59,935 nucleotides of DNA, from positions 1-59,935 of the forward strand of contig JALUVJ010000046.1 in assembly GCA_027020665.1 (NCBI GenBank), in the 5' to 3' direction. The position numbers and the translations under genes are program-made. The notes under the pieces were generated by a model, which worked only from the letters and a program-made list of their open reading frames with translations, made no database searches and was not told the DNA's origin. Source of the DNA: Nitrospira sp. Lineage in GTDB: Bacteria > Nitrospirota > Nitrospiria > SBBL01 > JAADHI01. Positions 17,507 to 25,485 of this stretch are shown here, one piece after another (positions within the stretch are counted from its first letter, which is position 1; every line of letters starts with the position of its first letter).

Positions 17507-17525
17507 TGTTTCTCCTTGACATTGA

Positions 17526-17774
17526 TTAGGTCGATGCCGCTTCAGACGGCGTCTGTGACTTGATTTCCAGTGCGTGAATTCGCCCGTCCTTCATCGGCTC
17601 ATTGAGGGCCTGATAAACAAAACGTTGCCGATCCAGCAGGTTTTTTCCTTCGAAAGCCTCGGAAATAATGTGAACCTGGTAATGATCCATAGTGCCTGTG
17701 CGGTCTTTGAGCGTGACCCGGGCATCCGGCATTGCTTTTTCGATGTATCCAATCAAGGTATCCTGGCTAATCAT
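17526..17774 (-). CDS. bolA: BolA-family protein
   Basis: An 82-residue BolA/IbaG-like protein with DHYQVHIISEAFEGKNLLDRQRFVYQAL, which contains the conserved helix and cluster-contact region. It pairs with monothiol glutaredoxins to sense iron or deliver [2Fe-2S] clusters. It is the first gene of a two-gene operon with grxD (19-base gap). An AAAGGAG site precedes the ATG, and a TATAAT box lies just upstream on the minus strand. Confidence 0.92.
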   Translation of the reverse strand: MISQDTLIGYIEKAMPDARVTLKDRTGTMDHYQVHIISEAFEGKNLLDRQRFVYQALNEPMKDGRIHALEIKSQTPSEAAST

Positions 17775-17810
17775 CGCGCTCCTTTTCGGTTCAATAAAAC
17801 ATTTTCGGAA

Positions 17811-17816
17811 ATTATA
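17811..17816 (-). promoter_or_regulatory. -10 box for bolA-grxD
   Basis: ATTATA on the plus strand reads TATAAT on the minus strand, 36 bases before the bolA ATG, preceded by GGGG. The -35 at 17-base spacing (TTACGA) is poor, so this promoter may need an activator. Confidence 0.5.
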
Positions 17817-17890
17817 CCCCAGCTAATTTCAAATCGTAAAGTGAAAAGATCGCACCGACACCGGGTAAAAATCTTTGTTATGATAAAACC

Positions 17891-19105
17891 ATGAATCAAA
17901 GGTTGAATACGGCAGCAACGGCGTCTCCCCTCTATACGCGTAATTTCATGTTGCTTTTCACGGCACATCTCTTTTTCGGCTTTTCCTTCTGGCCCTATGT
18001 GCTGTTGCCGGTGTTTATTCAGGATTTGGGCAGCAACCTTGCCGAAGTCGGCATCATCATGGGAGCGGCCTCTGTTTCCGGCATGCTGATTCGCCCTTGG
18101 TCCGGGGACGCCCTTGATCGCATTGGACGCCGCAGTTGTTTGCTTGCGGGCGGCGCAATTTTTTTGCTGACGCATGTTTTTTATCTCATGATTGACCAGA
18201 TCGGACCCTTCGTCTATTTTGTGCGCCTTCTTCACGGTTTGAGCATGGGCATTCTTTTTGCCGCGTTTTTTACTTTTGCGGCCGATATTACACCCCTTCA
18301 CCGGCGGACCGAAGGTATTGCGATCTTCGGCATCGGGGGGCACCTTTCGGGTGCTGTCGGGGTGCCGCTGGGTGAATTCCTGATTCGCACCGGGGGGTAC
18401 CCCGGTTTGTTCAAGGCCGGCGCGGCGTTTACCGTGTTGTTTATAATCCTCAGTTTTTTTCTAAAAGAACCCAAAAAAACGGGTCATCAGCCGAAATTTC
18501 GGCTTCGTGATTTTTTCAGCGCAGGCTTTCAGCCCGCAAATCGCATCCCCCTGATTGCAAACGGGCTTTTTGCCTTGGGGCTTATTTCCTACATGGTTTT
18601 TTTGAAACCTTTTGCGCACGAACAGGGTTTTACCGTGACCTTCTTTTTTATGGCTTACAGCCTGAGTGCGGTTTTAATTCGTCTCGTCGGCGGAAAATGG
18701 CCCGATCAATTCGGGCTTAAGACGGTGCTCTATCCCGCTTTTATTTCACTCGCCCTCGGTATTTTATTGCTCGCATTGTGGCCTTCTCCCGCGGGGCTCT
18801 TGGTGAGCGGAATACTCTGCGGCATCGGCCACGGTTTTGTTTTTCCCATCCTTTCCGTGCTGATTATCAATCGAGGGACAGACAACGGCCGCGGCCGCAG
18901 CATGGCCCTCTTCACACTTTTGTTTGATGTCGGCTTTTTTATCGGTGCGCCGCTTTGGGGCTATATTGCCGAGCACTTCGGCTATCCCCCCATGTTTTAC
19001 CTTTCCGCCGCAAGCGTACTTGTTGCGATCGGCATTTTTGTATTTTTCGACCAACAAGATCCCCTGCGTTTACCTGCCAAAACCATTCGTCCTTCTTCAG
19101 GATGA
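17891..19105 (+). CDS. major facilitator superfamily transporter
   Basis: A 404-residue MFS protein with about 12 predicted transmembrane helices. After helix 2 it has the MFS motif A-like loop RPWSGDALDRIGRR, and a central cytoplasmic loop near KEPKKTG. ALFTLLFDVGFFIGAPLWGYIAE belongs to helices 10-11. The general fold suggests drug or metabolite efflux; no substrate-specific motif is evident. It is divergent from bolA with about 115 bases between and lies just before the first cobalamin riboswitch, so a B12-related role is possible but unsupported. Confidence 0.8.
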   Translation: MNQRLNTAATASPLYTRNFMLLFTAHLFFGFSFWPYVLLPVFIQDLGSNLAEVGIIMGAASVSGMLIRPWSGDALDRIGRRSCLLAGGAIFLLTHVFYLMIDQIGPFVYFVRLLHGLSMGILFAAFFTFAADITPLHRRTEGIAIFGIGGHLSGAVGVPLGEFLIRTGGYPGLFKAGAAFTVLFIILSFFLKEPKKTGHQPKFRLRDFFSAGFQPANRIPLIANGLFALGLISYMVFLKPFAHEQGFTVTFFFMAYSLSAVLIRLVGGKWPDQFGLKTVLYPAFISLALGILLLALWPSPAGLLVSGILCGIGHGFVFPILSVLIINRGTDNGRGRSMALFTLLFDVGFFIGAPLWGYIAEHFGYPPMFYLSAASVLVAIGIFVFFDQQDPLRLPAKTIRPSSG

Positions 19106-19108
19106 GCC

Positions 19109-19137
19109 TTGCTTTTACACAAGCAGCCTGATATAAA
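19109..19137 (+). promoter_or_regulatory. sigma70 promoter of the first cobalamin operon
   Basis: TTGCTT (19109-19114), a 17-base spacer, then TATAAA (19132-19137). Transcription would begin near 19144, just ahead of the riboswitch. The -35 box overlaps the region of the MFS stop codon. Confidence 0.65.
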
Positions 19138-19159
19138 TCCAGGCGGTACAACATAACTT

Positions 19160-19335
19160 GTTCAGGTCAGCGCGGCCTTGCGCCGCGCTTAAAAAGGGAA
19201 TCCCGTGAAAATCGGGAGCGGTCCCGCCGCTGTATCGGGGGACGAAACCCACATCAAGCCACTGTCATGTGTGACGGGAAGGCGTGGGGAGTAGGACGAA
19301 CCCGGAGCCAGAAGACCTGCCTGAAACAAGCGATC
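19160..19335 (+). promoter_or_regulatory. cobalamin riboswitch 1
   Basis: Conserved cobalamin-aptamer segments appear in order: GTGAAAATCGGGAGCGGTCC, the CCGCCGCTGTAT segment, GCCACTG, GGGAAGGCG, and a B12 box ending GAGCCAGAAGACCTGCC. It is followed by an intrinsic terminator, so it is likely a transcriptional OFF switch repressing the TonB receptor and corrin genes when adenosylcobalamin is plentiful. Boundaries are approximate. Confidence 0.93.
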
Positions 19336-19377
19336 GCCACCTGTCTTCGATGGAAAAGACCAGGGATCACGCAGGAT

Positions 19378-19418
19378 ATCCCCACCTTCTTTTGTCATTA
19401 GAAGCTGGGGATTTTTTT
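19378..19418 (+). terminator. expression-platform terminator of riboswitch 1
   Basis: ATCCCCACCTTCT (19378-19390) pairs with AGAAGCTGGGGAT (19400-19412) with one mismatch, followed by a 7-base T run. It sits between the aptamer and the btuB start codon, the expected place for cobalamin-controlled attenuation. Confidence 0.88.
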
Positions 19419-19461
19419 GTTTTATGGTTGGAAGATTACTTAAAAAGGACAGAGATATTTT

Positions 19462-21342
19462 ATGGATACACGGTTTAGATTTAAGTTCGGGTTATTACTT
19501 TTTTCGTTTGGTGCCACTCTTATCAATTCAGGTGTCTCTAAAGCGGAGACTCCCGCAGATTTAGAACCACTCATGCTTCCCCCTGTCATTGTGACCGCAA
19601 CAAAAATAGAAATCCCACGCCATGAAAATGCGGCTTCCGCAACAGTCATTGATGCAAAAACCATTGAGGAAAAACAGTTAAGAACCGTTGTGGATGCTCT
19701 GAGAAGCGTTCCGGGTCTCGATATTGTGCAGACGGGCGGTCCAGGAGGGACGGCCTCCGCTCAGATTCGAGGCGGGAATTCAGCGCACACTTTGGTTTTG
19801 ATTGATGGTGTGCAAGTAAACAGTCCGACACTTGGCCAATACAATTTTGCCAATTTAACGACGGACAATATTGAACGCATCGAAGTCATCCGAGGCCCCC
19901 AAAGCACGCTTTATGGCGCGGACGCAGTGGGCGGGGTCATCCAAATTTTTACAAAAACGGGAAAAGGGCCGCTCTCAGGAAGCTTCTTAGTGGAAGGGGG
20001 TTCTTTTGATAGTTACCGAAAAAGCCTAAATTTAATGGGTGCGAGCGAGCAAATTGACTACAGCTTTTCCGCTTCCCGTTTTGATACCGACGGTTTTTCA
20101 AAAGCCGAAGCGGGCTCGGAACGAGATGGATATGAAAATACTTCGCTTTCTTCAAGAATCGGTCTTCATTTGACGGAAACGGCTTTGCTGGATTGGAGCA
20201 TGCGTTTTAGTGACGCAAAAGCCGATTTGGACGAGTCTTTTCCAATCGGGGACAATGTTGCAGTCCAGGAAAACGTGGCCTTTTCGAGTGCGTTGAGTTT
20301 TTCGTCTCAACTACTGGATACATGGAAACAAAAGCTCCAATTTTCCTACCAACAAGAGGATAGCTCAGGAAAAGATGTGGCCGATCTGACAAATTTCAAC
20401 AATTTCAAAATCGAGACACAAGGCCAACAATTTGACTGGCAACACGACCTTAGCTTCGGACAATACAACCAATTGAGTGTGGGTTATGAATACGAAGAGC
20501 TCGAAGGGAAGAATAAGAGTACGCCCGGTTTTGACAAAACCTTGCGGAACAACGCGGGTTATGTCTTGAATCAGTTGCGTTTGGCTCCGGTGATCTTCAA
20601 TGCCGGCCTTCGTTATGACGATAGTAGCCAATTTGGGGACAAAACAACCTACAAAGCCGAACTGGCTTATTTGCATGACGCAACAAACAGCAAAATAAGG
20701 TCCGCCTATGGGACTGGATTCCGTGCGCCCACTTTAAACGACCTCTACTTCCCCAATTTTGGGAATCCGAACCTTAAACCAGAAGAGAGTCAGAGTTTTG
20801 AGTTTGGCCTTGAGCAAAAACTCATGGGCGATGCAGTTCACTTCACTGCGACCTATTTTCACACACATGTCGATGAGCTTATTATTTTTGTGATCACTGA
20901 TTTTGTTAATTTTACTGGTCAGCCAGAAAACGTGCAAAAGGCAAAAATAGAGGGATGGGAATTAGGCACAACCTGGACAATTTCAAAGAAGGTTTCTCTC
21001 GCACTCGATTACACGCGCACAGACACCCAAAACAAGAGTACCGGAGCGAAGCTTTCAAGGCGTCCAAAACACAAAGCCAGCGGAACGCTCACCTTGAAAC
21101 CCATTGAGGCACTCTCAGTCAGCCTTGATTTTCGTTATGTTGGAAAACGATTTAATGATACCGCCAACAATATTCGTATGAATGATTACACCGTGGTCAA
21201 TTTAGCCAGCGCATATGATATCACAAAAACCGTACAGGTTTTTGGGCGGATCGAAAACCTGCTGAATCGCGATTATCAAGAGGTCAATGGTTTTGCCACG
21301 GCAGGTTTTTCAGCTTACGGAGGATTCCAGGTTTCATTCTAA
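19462..21342 (+). CDS. btuB: TonB-dependent receptor, BtuB-like (cobalamin/corrinoid uptake)
   Basis: A 626-residue outer-membrane receptor. A signal peptide precedes a TonB box-like LPPVIVTATK. The plug domain has VDALRSVPGLDIVQ, AQIRGGNSAHTLVLIDG and IEVIRGPQSTLYGADAVGG. The barrel ends in the aromatic-terminated strand GGFQVSF. The size is close to E. coli BtuB (about 614). The cobalamin riboswitch directly upstream identifies the substrate as a corrinoid. TonB/ExbBD are not in the window. It heads the operon btuB-cbiB-cbiA-cbiX-cbiC-cbiW, with cbiB 3 bases after its stop. Confidence 0.92.
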   Translation: MDTRFRFKFGLLLFSFGATLINSGVSKAETPADLEPLMLPPVIVTATKIEIPRHENAASATVIDAKTIEEKQLRTVVDALRSVPGLDIVQTGGPGGTASAQIRGGNSAHTLVLIDGVQVNSPTLGQYNFANLTTDNIERIEVIRGPQSTLYGADAVGGVIQIFTKTGKGPLSGSFLVEGGSFDSYRKSLNLMGASEQIDYSFSASRFDTDGFSKAEAGSERDGYENTSLSSRIGLHLTETALLDWSMRFSDAKADLDESFPIGDNVAVQENVAFSSALSFSSQLLDTWKQKLQFSYQQEDSSGKDVADLTNFNNFKIETQGQQFDWQHDLSFGQYNQLSVGYEYEELEGKNKSTPGFDKTLRNNAGYVLNQLRLAPVIFNAGLRYDDSSQFGDKTTYKAELAYLHDATNSKIRSAYGTGFRAPTLNDLYFPNFGNPNLKPEESQSFEFGLEQKLMGDAVHFTATYFHTHVDELIIFVITDFVNFTGQPENVQKAKIEGWELGTTWTISKKVSLALDYTRTDTQNKSTGAKLSRRPKHKASGTLTLKPIEALSVSLDFRYVGKRFNDTANNIRMNDYTVVNLASAYDITKTVQVFGRIENLLNRDYQEVNGFATAGFSAYGGFQVSF

Positions 21343-21345
21343 ACC

Positions 21346-22305
21346 ATGAACCCCACTCTGCTCACCAGCGCGTTTGCACTTGATTTGTTGATGGGGGATC
21401 CCTTGTGGCTCCCCCATCCGGTACGGCTGATGGGTCGTGGTATTGCGGCGCTTGAAATTACGCTGCGGCGTTGCATTGCTCCCCGCACAGGAGAAAAGTT
21501 CGCGGGATGTGTGTTGATGTTTACGGTCGTCGCGGTCGCTTTTGCCTGCACAGCCTCGGTCATTGCCATCGGGAGATGGGTCCATCCGAGTTTGGGAGGG
21601 ATATTGACTATTTATTTTTCTTATACAGCGCTTGCGACAAAGTCACTTGCTTCAGCGGCGAAAGGCATCCGGGAAGCCTTAAAAAATGCGGCACTCCCGC
21701 TGGCCCGAAAGCGCCTGTCTCAGATTGTTTCGCGGGAAACGGACACACTTTCTGACAAAGCCGTCATACGCGTAACGGTTGAAACCGTCGCTGAAAATAC
21801 TTCGGACGGCATTGTCGCCCCGTTTTTCTATCTGGCCCTCGGCGGCCCGGCGCTTGCGATGGCTTACAAGGCGATCAACACCCTGGATTCAATGGTGGGT
21901 TATCAAAGCAAACGGTATCACCATTTCGGCTGGGCCTCCGCAAAGTGTGATGATTTTGCGAATTATCTGCCTGCCCGGATTACGGGTTTTTTGATGTGCT
22001 TCGCGGCGGTTTTTCTAAAGCGTCGCGGGGCGATAGCCTTCAAAATCATGCGCCGCGACGGGCAAAAGCACGACAGCCCCAACGCAGGGATTCCCGAAGC
22101 CGCCACCGCCGGGGCGCTCGGCATTCAACTCGGTGGCCCCAGTCTTTACGGGGGGATTTTGAAAGAAAAACCCTGGTTGGGCGAGGCCGAAGAAAAACCC
22201 GTCATTACCCATATTCAAGACAGCATTTGTTTGATGCGCGGCACTGCGATCCTCATGTGGTTTTCTGCGGTTTTAGTGTTGATTCTTGTGGGGCAACTCG
22301 GATGA
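21346..22305 (+). CDS. cbiB: adenosylcobinamide-phosphate synthase CbiB
   Basis: A 319-residue integral membrane protein that links aminopropanol phosphate (or aminopropanol) to adenosylcobyric acid. FALDLLMGDPLWLPHPVRLMG at the start is the family signature. ETVAENTSDGIVAPFFYLALGG and NTLDSMVGYQ follow in the middle, with several transmembrane helices between. Its substrate donor would come from the CobD decarboxylase at 37403. The last codon overlaps the cbiA start (ATGA). Confidence 0.95.
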   Translation: MNPTLLTSAFALDLLMGDPLWLPHPVRLMGRGIAALEITLRRCIAPRTGEKFAGCVLMFTVVAVAFACTASVIAIGRWVHPSLGGILTIYFSYTALATKSLASAAKGIREALKNAALPLARKRLSQIVSRETDTLSDKAVIRVTVETVAENTSDGIVAPFFYLALGGPALAMAYKAINTLDSMVGYQSKRYHHFGWASAKCDDFANYLPARITGFLMCFAAVFLKRRGAIAFKIMRRDGQKHDSPNAGIPEAATAGALGIQLGGPSLYGGILKEKPWLGEAEEKPVITHIQDSICLMRGTAILMWFSAVLVLILVGQLG

Positions 22306-23558
22306 ATGCTTTTATCATCGCAGGCACGCACAGCGGTGTGGGGAAAACAACGGTTTCAATCGGCCTTATGGCCGAATTAAGACGACAGGGCCTCGTCGTG
22401 CAGGCCTTCAAAGTCGGGCCGGATTACATTGACCCCGGATATCACCGTCTGGCCACTGATCGTCCCTCTCGAAATCTGGATACCTGGTTGTGCAGCAAAA
22501 CTGCCGTTAAAAAGAGTTTTGCCCGTGCGGCCGCAGAGATGAACGTCGTCGAGGGCGTCATGGGTTTGTTTGATGGTGCCAAAGGCGGAAAGGGCAGCAC
22601 GGCCGAAATTGCAGCACTGCTGGCTTTGCCTGTGATTCTTGTGGTGGATGCTAAGGGCATGGCGCAATCGGCGGGGGCATTGGTGCAGGGTTATGCAGAT
22701 TATCAGAAGAAAACACACATCGCCGGGGTCATCTTCAATCGTGTGGCCTCAGTGGGGCATTACGACTATTTAAAAAAAGCCGTCAAAAGACCAAGCCTGG
22801 GTTGGATTGCAAAAAACAAAACCCTGAGTTTGCCCGAACGCCATTTGGGCTTAGTCCCTGCAAATGAACGGCGTCCCGATATCGAAAAAATCCGCCAAAC
22901 GGTTGTCGCACAACTGGATTTGAAAAAACTGCTGTCTCTTTCAAAGATCCCAAGACCCAAGGCCCCTGTGCTGCGTCTGAAAAAAAAACAGGCCCGCATC
23001 GCGTATGCCTTAGATACCGCCTTTCATTTTTATTATCAGGACAACCTCGATTTATTGGCCGCGGCGGGCGCGACCCTGCTGCCTTTTAGTCCACTTTCGG
23101 ATCAATCATTGCCGGAGGCAGACCTGCTTTATTTTGGAGGCGGTTTTCCCGAATGTTTCGAAAAACAATTACTTGAAAATAAACGCTTTTGTGAAGCCCT
23201 GCGCGCCTGGGACTTCCCCATTTATGCCGAATGTGGCGGCCTGTATTACCTGAGCCTCATTGGGAAAATCCCCGGCAAGATGCAGATGCGGGATCGTCTG
23301 CAACACTTTGGTTATACCGAAGCCATCGCCCAGGCCGATACCTGTCTGGTGCGCAAAGGGGAAAAGATCAAAGGCCACCTCTTTCATTATTCCCGCTGGG
23401 AGGGCTTGCCTAAATTATATGCCTTTGAAAAAAGGGGAAAATCCGTCGTAGAAGGTTATGCGGATACAAAAATCCATGCTTCTTTTTTGCACGTGCATTT
23501 TGCGTCGAAACCAAAACTGGCCCGCCGGTTGGTGCAAGCCGCCCGAGATGCCGGATAA
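22302..23558 (+). CDS. cbiA: cobyrinate a,c-diamide synthase CbiA
   Basis: A 418-residue glutamine-dependent amidotransferase that amidates the a and c side chains of cobyrinic acid. The N-terminal synthetase has the P-loop GTHSGVGKTT, VGPDYIDPGYH and VEGVMGLFDG. The C-terminal class I-like GATase domain has the nucleophile in YAECGGLYYL and a late His region. The real start is the ATG overlapping the cbiB stop; a longer open frame upstream is only cbiB read in another phase. CbiP, which would amidate the remaining side chains, is absent from the window. Confidence 0.95.
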   Translation: MNAFIIAGTHSGVGKTTVSIGLMAELRRQGLVVQAFKVGPDYIDPGYHRLATDRPSRNLDTWLCSKTAVKKSFARAAAEMNVVEGVMGLFDGAKGGKGSTAEIAALLALPVILVVDAKGMAQSAGALVQGYADYQKKTHIAGVIFNRVASVGHYDYLKKAVKRPSLGWIAKNKTLSLPERHLGLVPANERRPDIEKIRQTVVAQLDLKKLLSLSKIPRPKAPVLRLKKKQARIAYALDTAFHFYYQDNLDLLAAAGATLLPFSPLSDQSLPEADLLYFGGGFPECFEKQLLENKRFCEALRAWDFPIYAECGGLYYLSLIGKIPGKMQMRDRLQHFGYTEAIAQADTCLVRKGEKIKGHLFHYSRWEGLPKLYAFEKRGKSVVEGYADTKIHASFLHVHFASKPKLARRLVQAARDAG

Positions 23559-23567
23559 GGAGGCCGT

Positions 23568-24293
23568 ATGAAAAAAGCCGTTTTGCTCGTCGGTCATGGT
23601 AGTAAAGATCCCGAAGGCAATGCAGAATTTGAAGCCTTTGCGCAAGCAGCGGGCATGCGCTATTGCATGTTGGACTACGTGGAACCCTCGCTGCCGACGG
23701 CCCTAGCAAGCTTAGCCGCAGAAGGCATTACCGACCTTGCGGTTATTCCCTACTTTCTTTTTGCGGGCGGCCATGTCAAAAAAGACATTCCCGAAATTAT
23801 CAACACCGCCCGAAAACAATATCCCAAAATGGCGATTTATTTGGGCCGACACCTGGGTCTTGAAAACGCGCTGCTGGAAGTGTGTGCCGAGCGTTGCGGG
23901 GAGATAAAGGGCCGAAACGTGCTCTTGGTCGGGCGCGGCAGTTTACACGCCGAAGCCGTTGCGGATATGGCGGCTCAAACGGCTTGCCTGCGGACTTTTA
24001 CCGGGAACCCCGCCATTTATCATTGTTTTATCGCGCTTGCGCCCCCCGATTTACCGACGGGCATCAAAGCGCATCGTCTTGACGACAATACCCCGCCCAT
24101 TGTCGTGCCCTATTTTTTATTCACCGGTATTTTAGTCAAGCGCATCCTGCGTATCGCGCAGGATGCGGGCTGTGAAGTGCGTCCGCATTTGGGCAGGGAC
24201 GCGCGATTGATTCACTTACTTCATCAACGCGAAACAGAAATCTGGCAGAAAACACAACTAATGGGAGGGAGCCGATCATGCAAGCCATTTTAA
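23568..24293 (+). CDS. cbiX: sirohydrochlorin cobaltochelatase CbiX (two-domain form)
   Basis: A 241-residue chelatase that inserts Co2+ into sirohydrochlorin, the first committed step of the oxygen-independent B12 route. The N-terminal half has LVGHGSKDPEGN with the metal-site His and PYFLFAGGHVKKDIPE with a second His. The C-terminal half repeats the fold (LLVGRGS and PYFLFTGILVKRI) but has lost both histidines, as in long CbiX proteins. There is no His-rich tail. The 3' end overlaps cbiC by 16 bases. Confidence 0.93.
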   Translation: MKKAVLLVGHGSKDPEGNAEFEAFAQAAGMRYCMLDYVEPSLPTALASLAAEGITDLAVIPYFLFAGGHVKKDIPEIINTARKQYPKMAIYLGRHLGLENALLEVCAERCGEIKGRNVLLVGRGSLHAEAVADMAAQTACLRTFTGNPAIYHCFIALAPPDLPTGIKAHRLDDNTPPIVVPYFLFTGILVKRILRIAQDAGCEVRPHLGRDARLIHLLHQRETEIWQKTQLMGGSRSCKPF

Positions 24294-24898
24294 ATCCGCA
24301 AGCCATTGAAACAGAGTCATTCCGAATGATCGAAGACGAGCTCGGCCCGCATTCATTTTCACCCGAACACTTTGCCATCGTCCGTCGGGCCATCCACGCC
24401 ACGGCCGATTTTGATTTTGCAAAAACCATTCGCATTTATCCGGGGGCGATTGCTGCGGGTGTTGCGGCGATTCGCCGTGGCGCACCCATCATCGCCGACG
24501 TGCAAATGATTCAGGCGGGCATCAATAAAAAAGGACTTCTGCCCTTTGGAAACGAAGTGTTTTGTTTTATCGGAGAGGAAGCCGTCGCAAAAAAGGCGCT
24601 TTCTCTTGGGGTGACACGGGCCATTGTCTCGATGCGGAAGGCATCGACCTATTACCCCGGTGCCATTTATGTCATCGGAAACGCCCCCACGGCGCTGCTG
24701 GAATTGATCCGTCTTTCGGAGACCGCCCGGCCCGCACTCGTTGTGGGGGTGCCTGTGGGTTTTGTCTCCGCCGTCGAATCGAAGGATCAACTGGCGGCAA
24801 CAAAGTTGCCCTACATCACCGCCCTGGGCCGAAAAGGGGGCACACCCGTTGCGGTTTCAATGATGAATGCCCTGATTAAACTCGCGGCAGAGGCCTAA
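24278..24898 (+). CDS. cbiC: cobalt-precorrin-8 methylmutase CbiC
   Basis: A 206-residue enzyme that migrates the C11 methyl to C12 to form cobyrinic acid. VRRAIHATADFDF carries the catalytic His, followed by GAPIIADVQMIQAGI, SMRKASTYYPGAIYVIGNAPTAL and VGVPVGFVSAVESK, all family blocks. Length is standard. It overlaps cbiX by 16 bases, a strong sign of coupled translation. Confidence 0.95.
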   Translation: MQAILNPQAIETESFRMIEDELGPHSFSPEHFAIVRRAIHATADFDFAKTIRIYPGAIAAGVAAIRRGAPIIADVQMIQAGINKKGLLPFGNEVFCFIGEEAVAKKALSLGVTRAIVSMRKASTYYPGAIYVIGNAPTALLELIRLSETARPALVVGVPVGFVSAVESKDQLAATKLPYITALGRKGGTPVAVSMMNALIKLAAEA

Positions 24899-24902
24899 GG
24901 CA

Positions 24903-25220
24903 ATGAAACCCTATAAATGGCACATGTTAATTTGCACGGGTTCCCGCTGCACCGAAGACGGGGAGGCCGAAACGCTTTTTAAAAGCCTTGGAGAAAAGCT
25001 CAAAGCACGCGGTTTGGCGGACGGCGCGCAACGTGTGAAACGCACACGCTGTCGCTGTTTTGCGATTTGCACAGAAGGTCCGATTGTGACCATTCACCCC
25101 GATGGCACCTGGTACAACCGCGTGACGCCAGAGGTGCTGGATGAAATATTGGATCAGCATCTCAAAGGCGGTGAGGTGCTCAAAGCACATGTTTATCATC
25201 AGGCAGAGCGGCTTGATTGA
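24903..25220 (+). CDS. thioredoxin-like [2Fe-2S] ferredoxin, CbiW-like
   Basis: A 105-residue protein with four cysteines arranged C-T-G-S-R-C near the start and R-C-R-C-F-A-I-C about 35 residues later (five Cys in total). GPIVTIHPDGTWYNRVTPEVLDEIL follows. This is the thioredoxin-fold [2Fe-2S] ferredoxin pattern, and such a protein (CbiW) occurs in other cobalamin operons. It could supply electrons for cobalt reduction or ring contraction, but that is inference. It is the last gene of the first operon. Confidence 0.8.
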   Translation: MKPYKWHMLICTGSRCTEDGEAETLFKSLGEKLKARGLADGAQRVKRTRCRCFAICTEGPIVTIHPDGTWYNRVTPEVLDEILDQHLKGGEVLKAHVYHQAERLD

Positions 25221-25274
25221 GGAAATTTCGTTACAACAGAAAAAGGAGGTACAACACAAAAGAACGCACACGAT

Positions 25275-25440
25275 CTATTTAGAGTCCATCCATGCAGCGA
25301 TTCCGGGAAGGCGGTTAAAAACCGCCACTGCCCCGCAACTGTAATCGGGGACGACCTCTGCACGATGCCACTGTCCGAAGGGGATGGGAAGGCGCAGAAA
25401 AGTCGCATGATCCGAAAGTCAGGAGACCGGGCGCTTGCAC
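25275..25440 (+). promoter_or_regulatory. cobalamin riboswitch 2
   Basis: Conserved pieces in order: GGGAAGGCGG, CCACTGCCCCGCAACTGTAA with TCGGGG, GATGCCACTG, GGGATGGGAAGGCGCAGA, and a B12 box GATCCGAAAGTCAGGAGACC. Unlike riboswitch 1 there is no obvious hairpin with a T tract before the start codon. The aptamer ends about 30 bases before the AAGGAG of the receptor gene, so control is probably at translation. Boundaries are approximate. Confidence 0.92.
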
Positions 25441-25485
25441 AACTCACTCACATTTCCCGAGGGGGAAAGAAGGAGCACAGCTTCG

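Noticed and set aside
17771..18343. Minus-strand frame of about 190 codons overlapping the MFS gene
   Set aside because: Overlaps a clear MFS coding region and the bolA promoter; low-complexity basic product.
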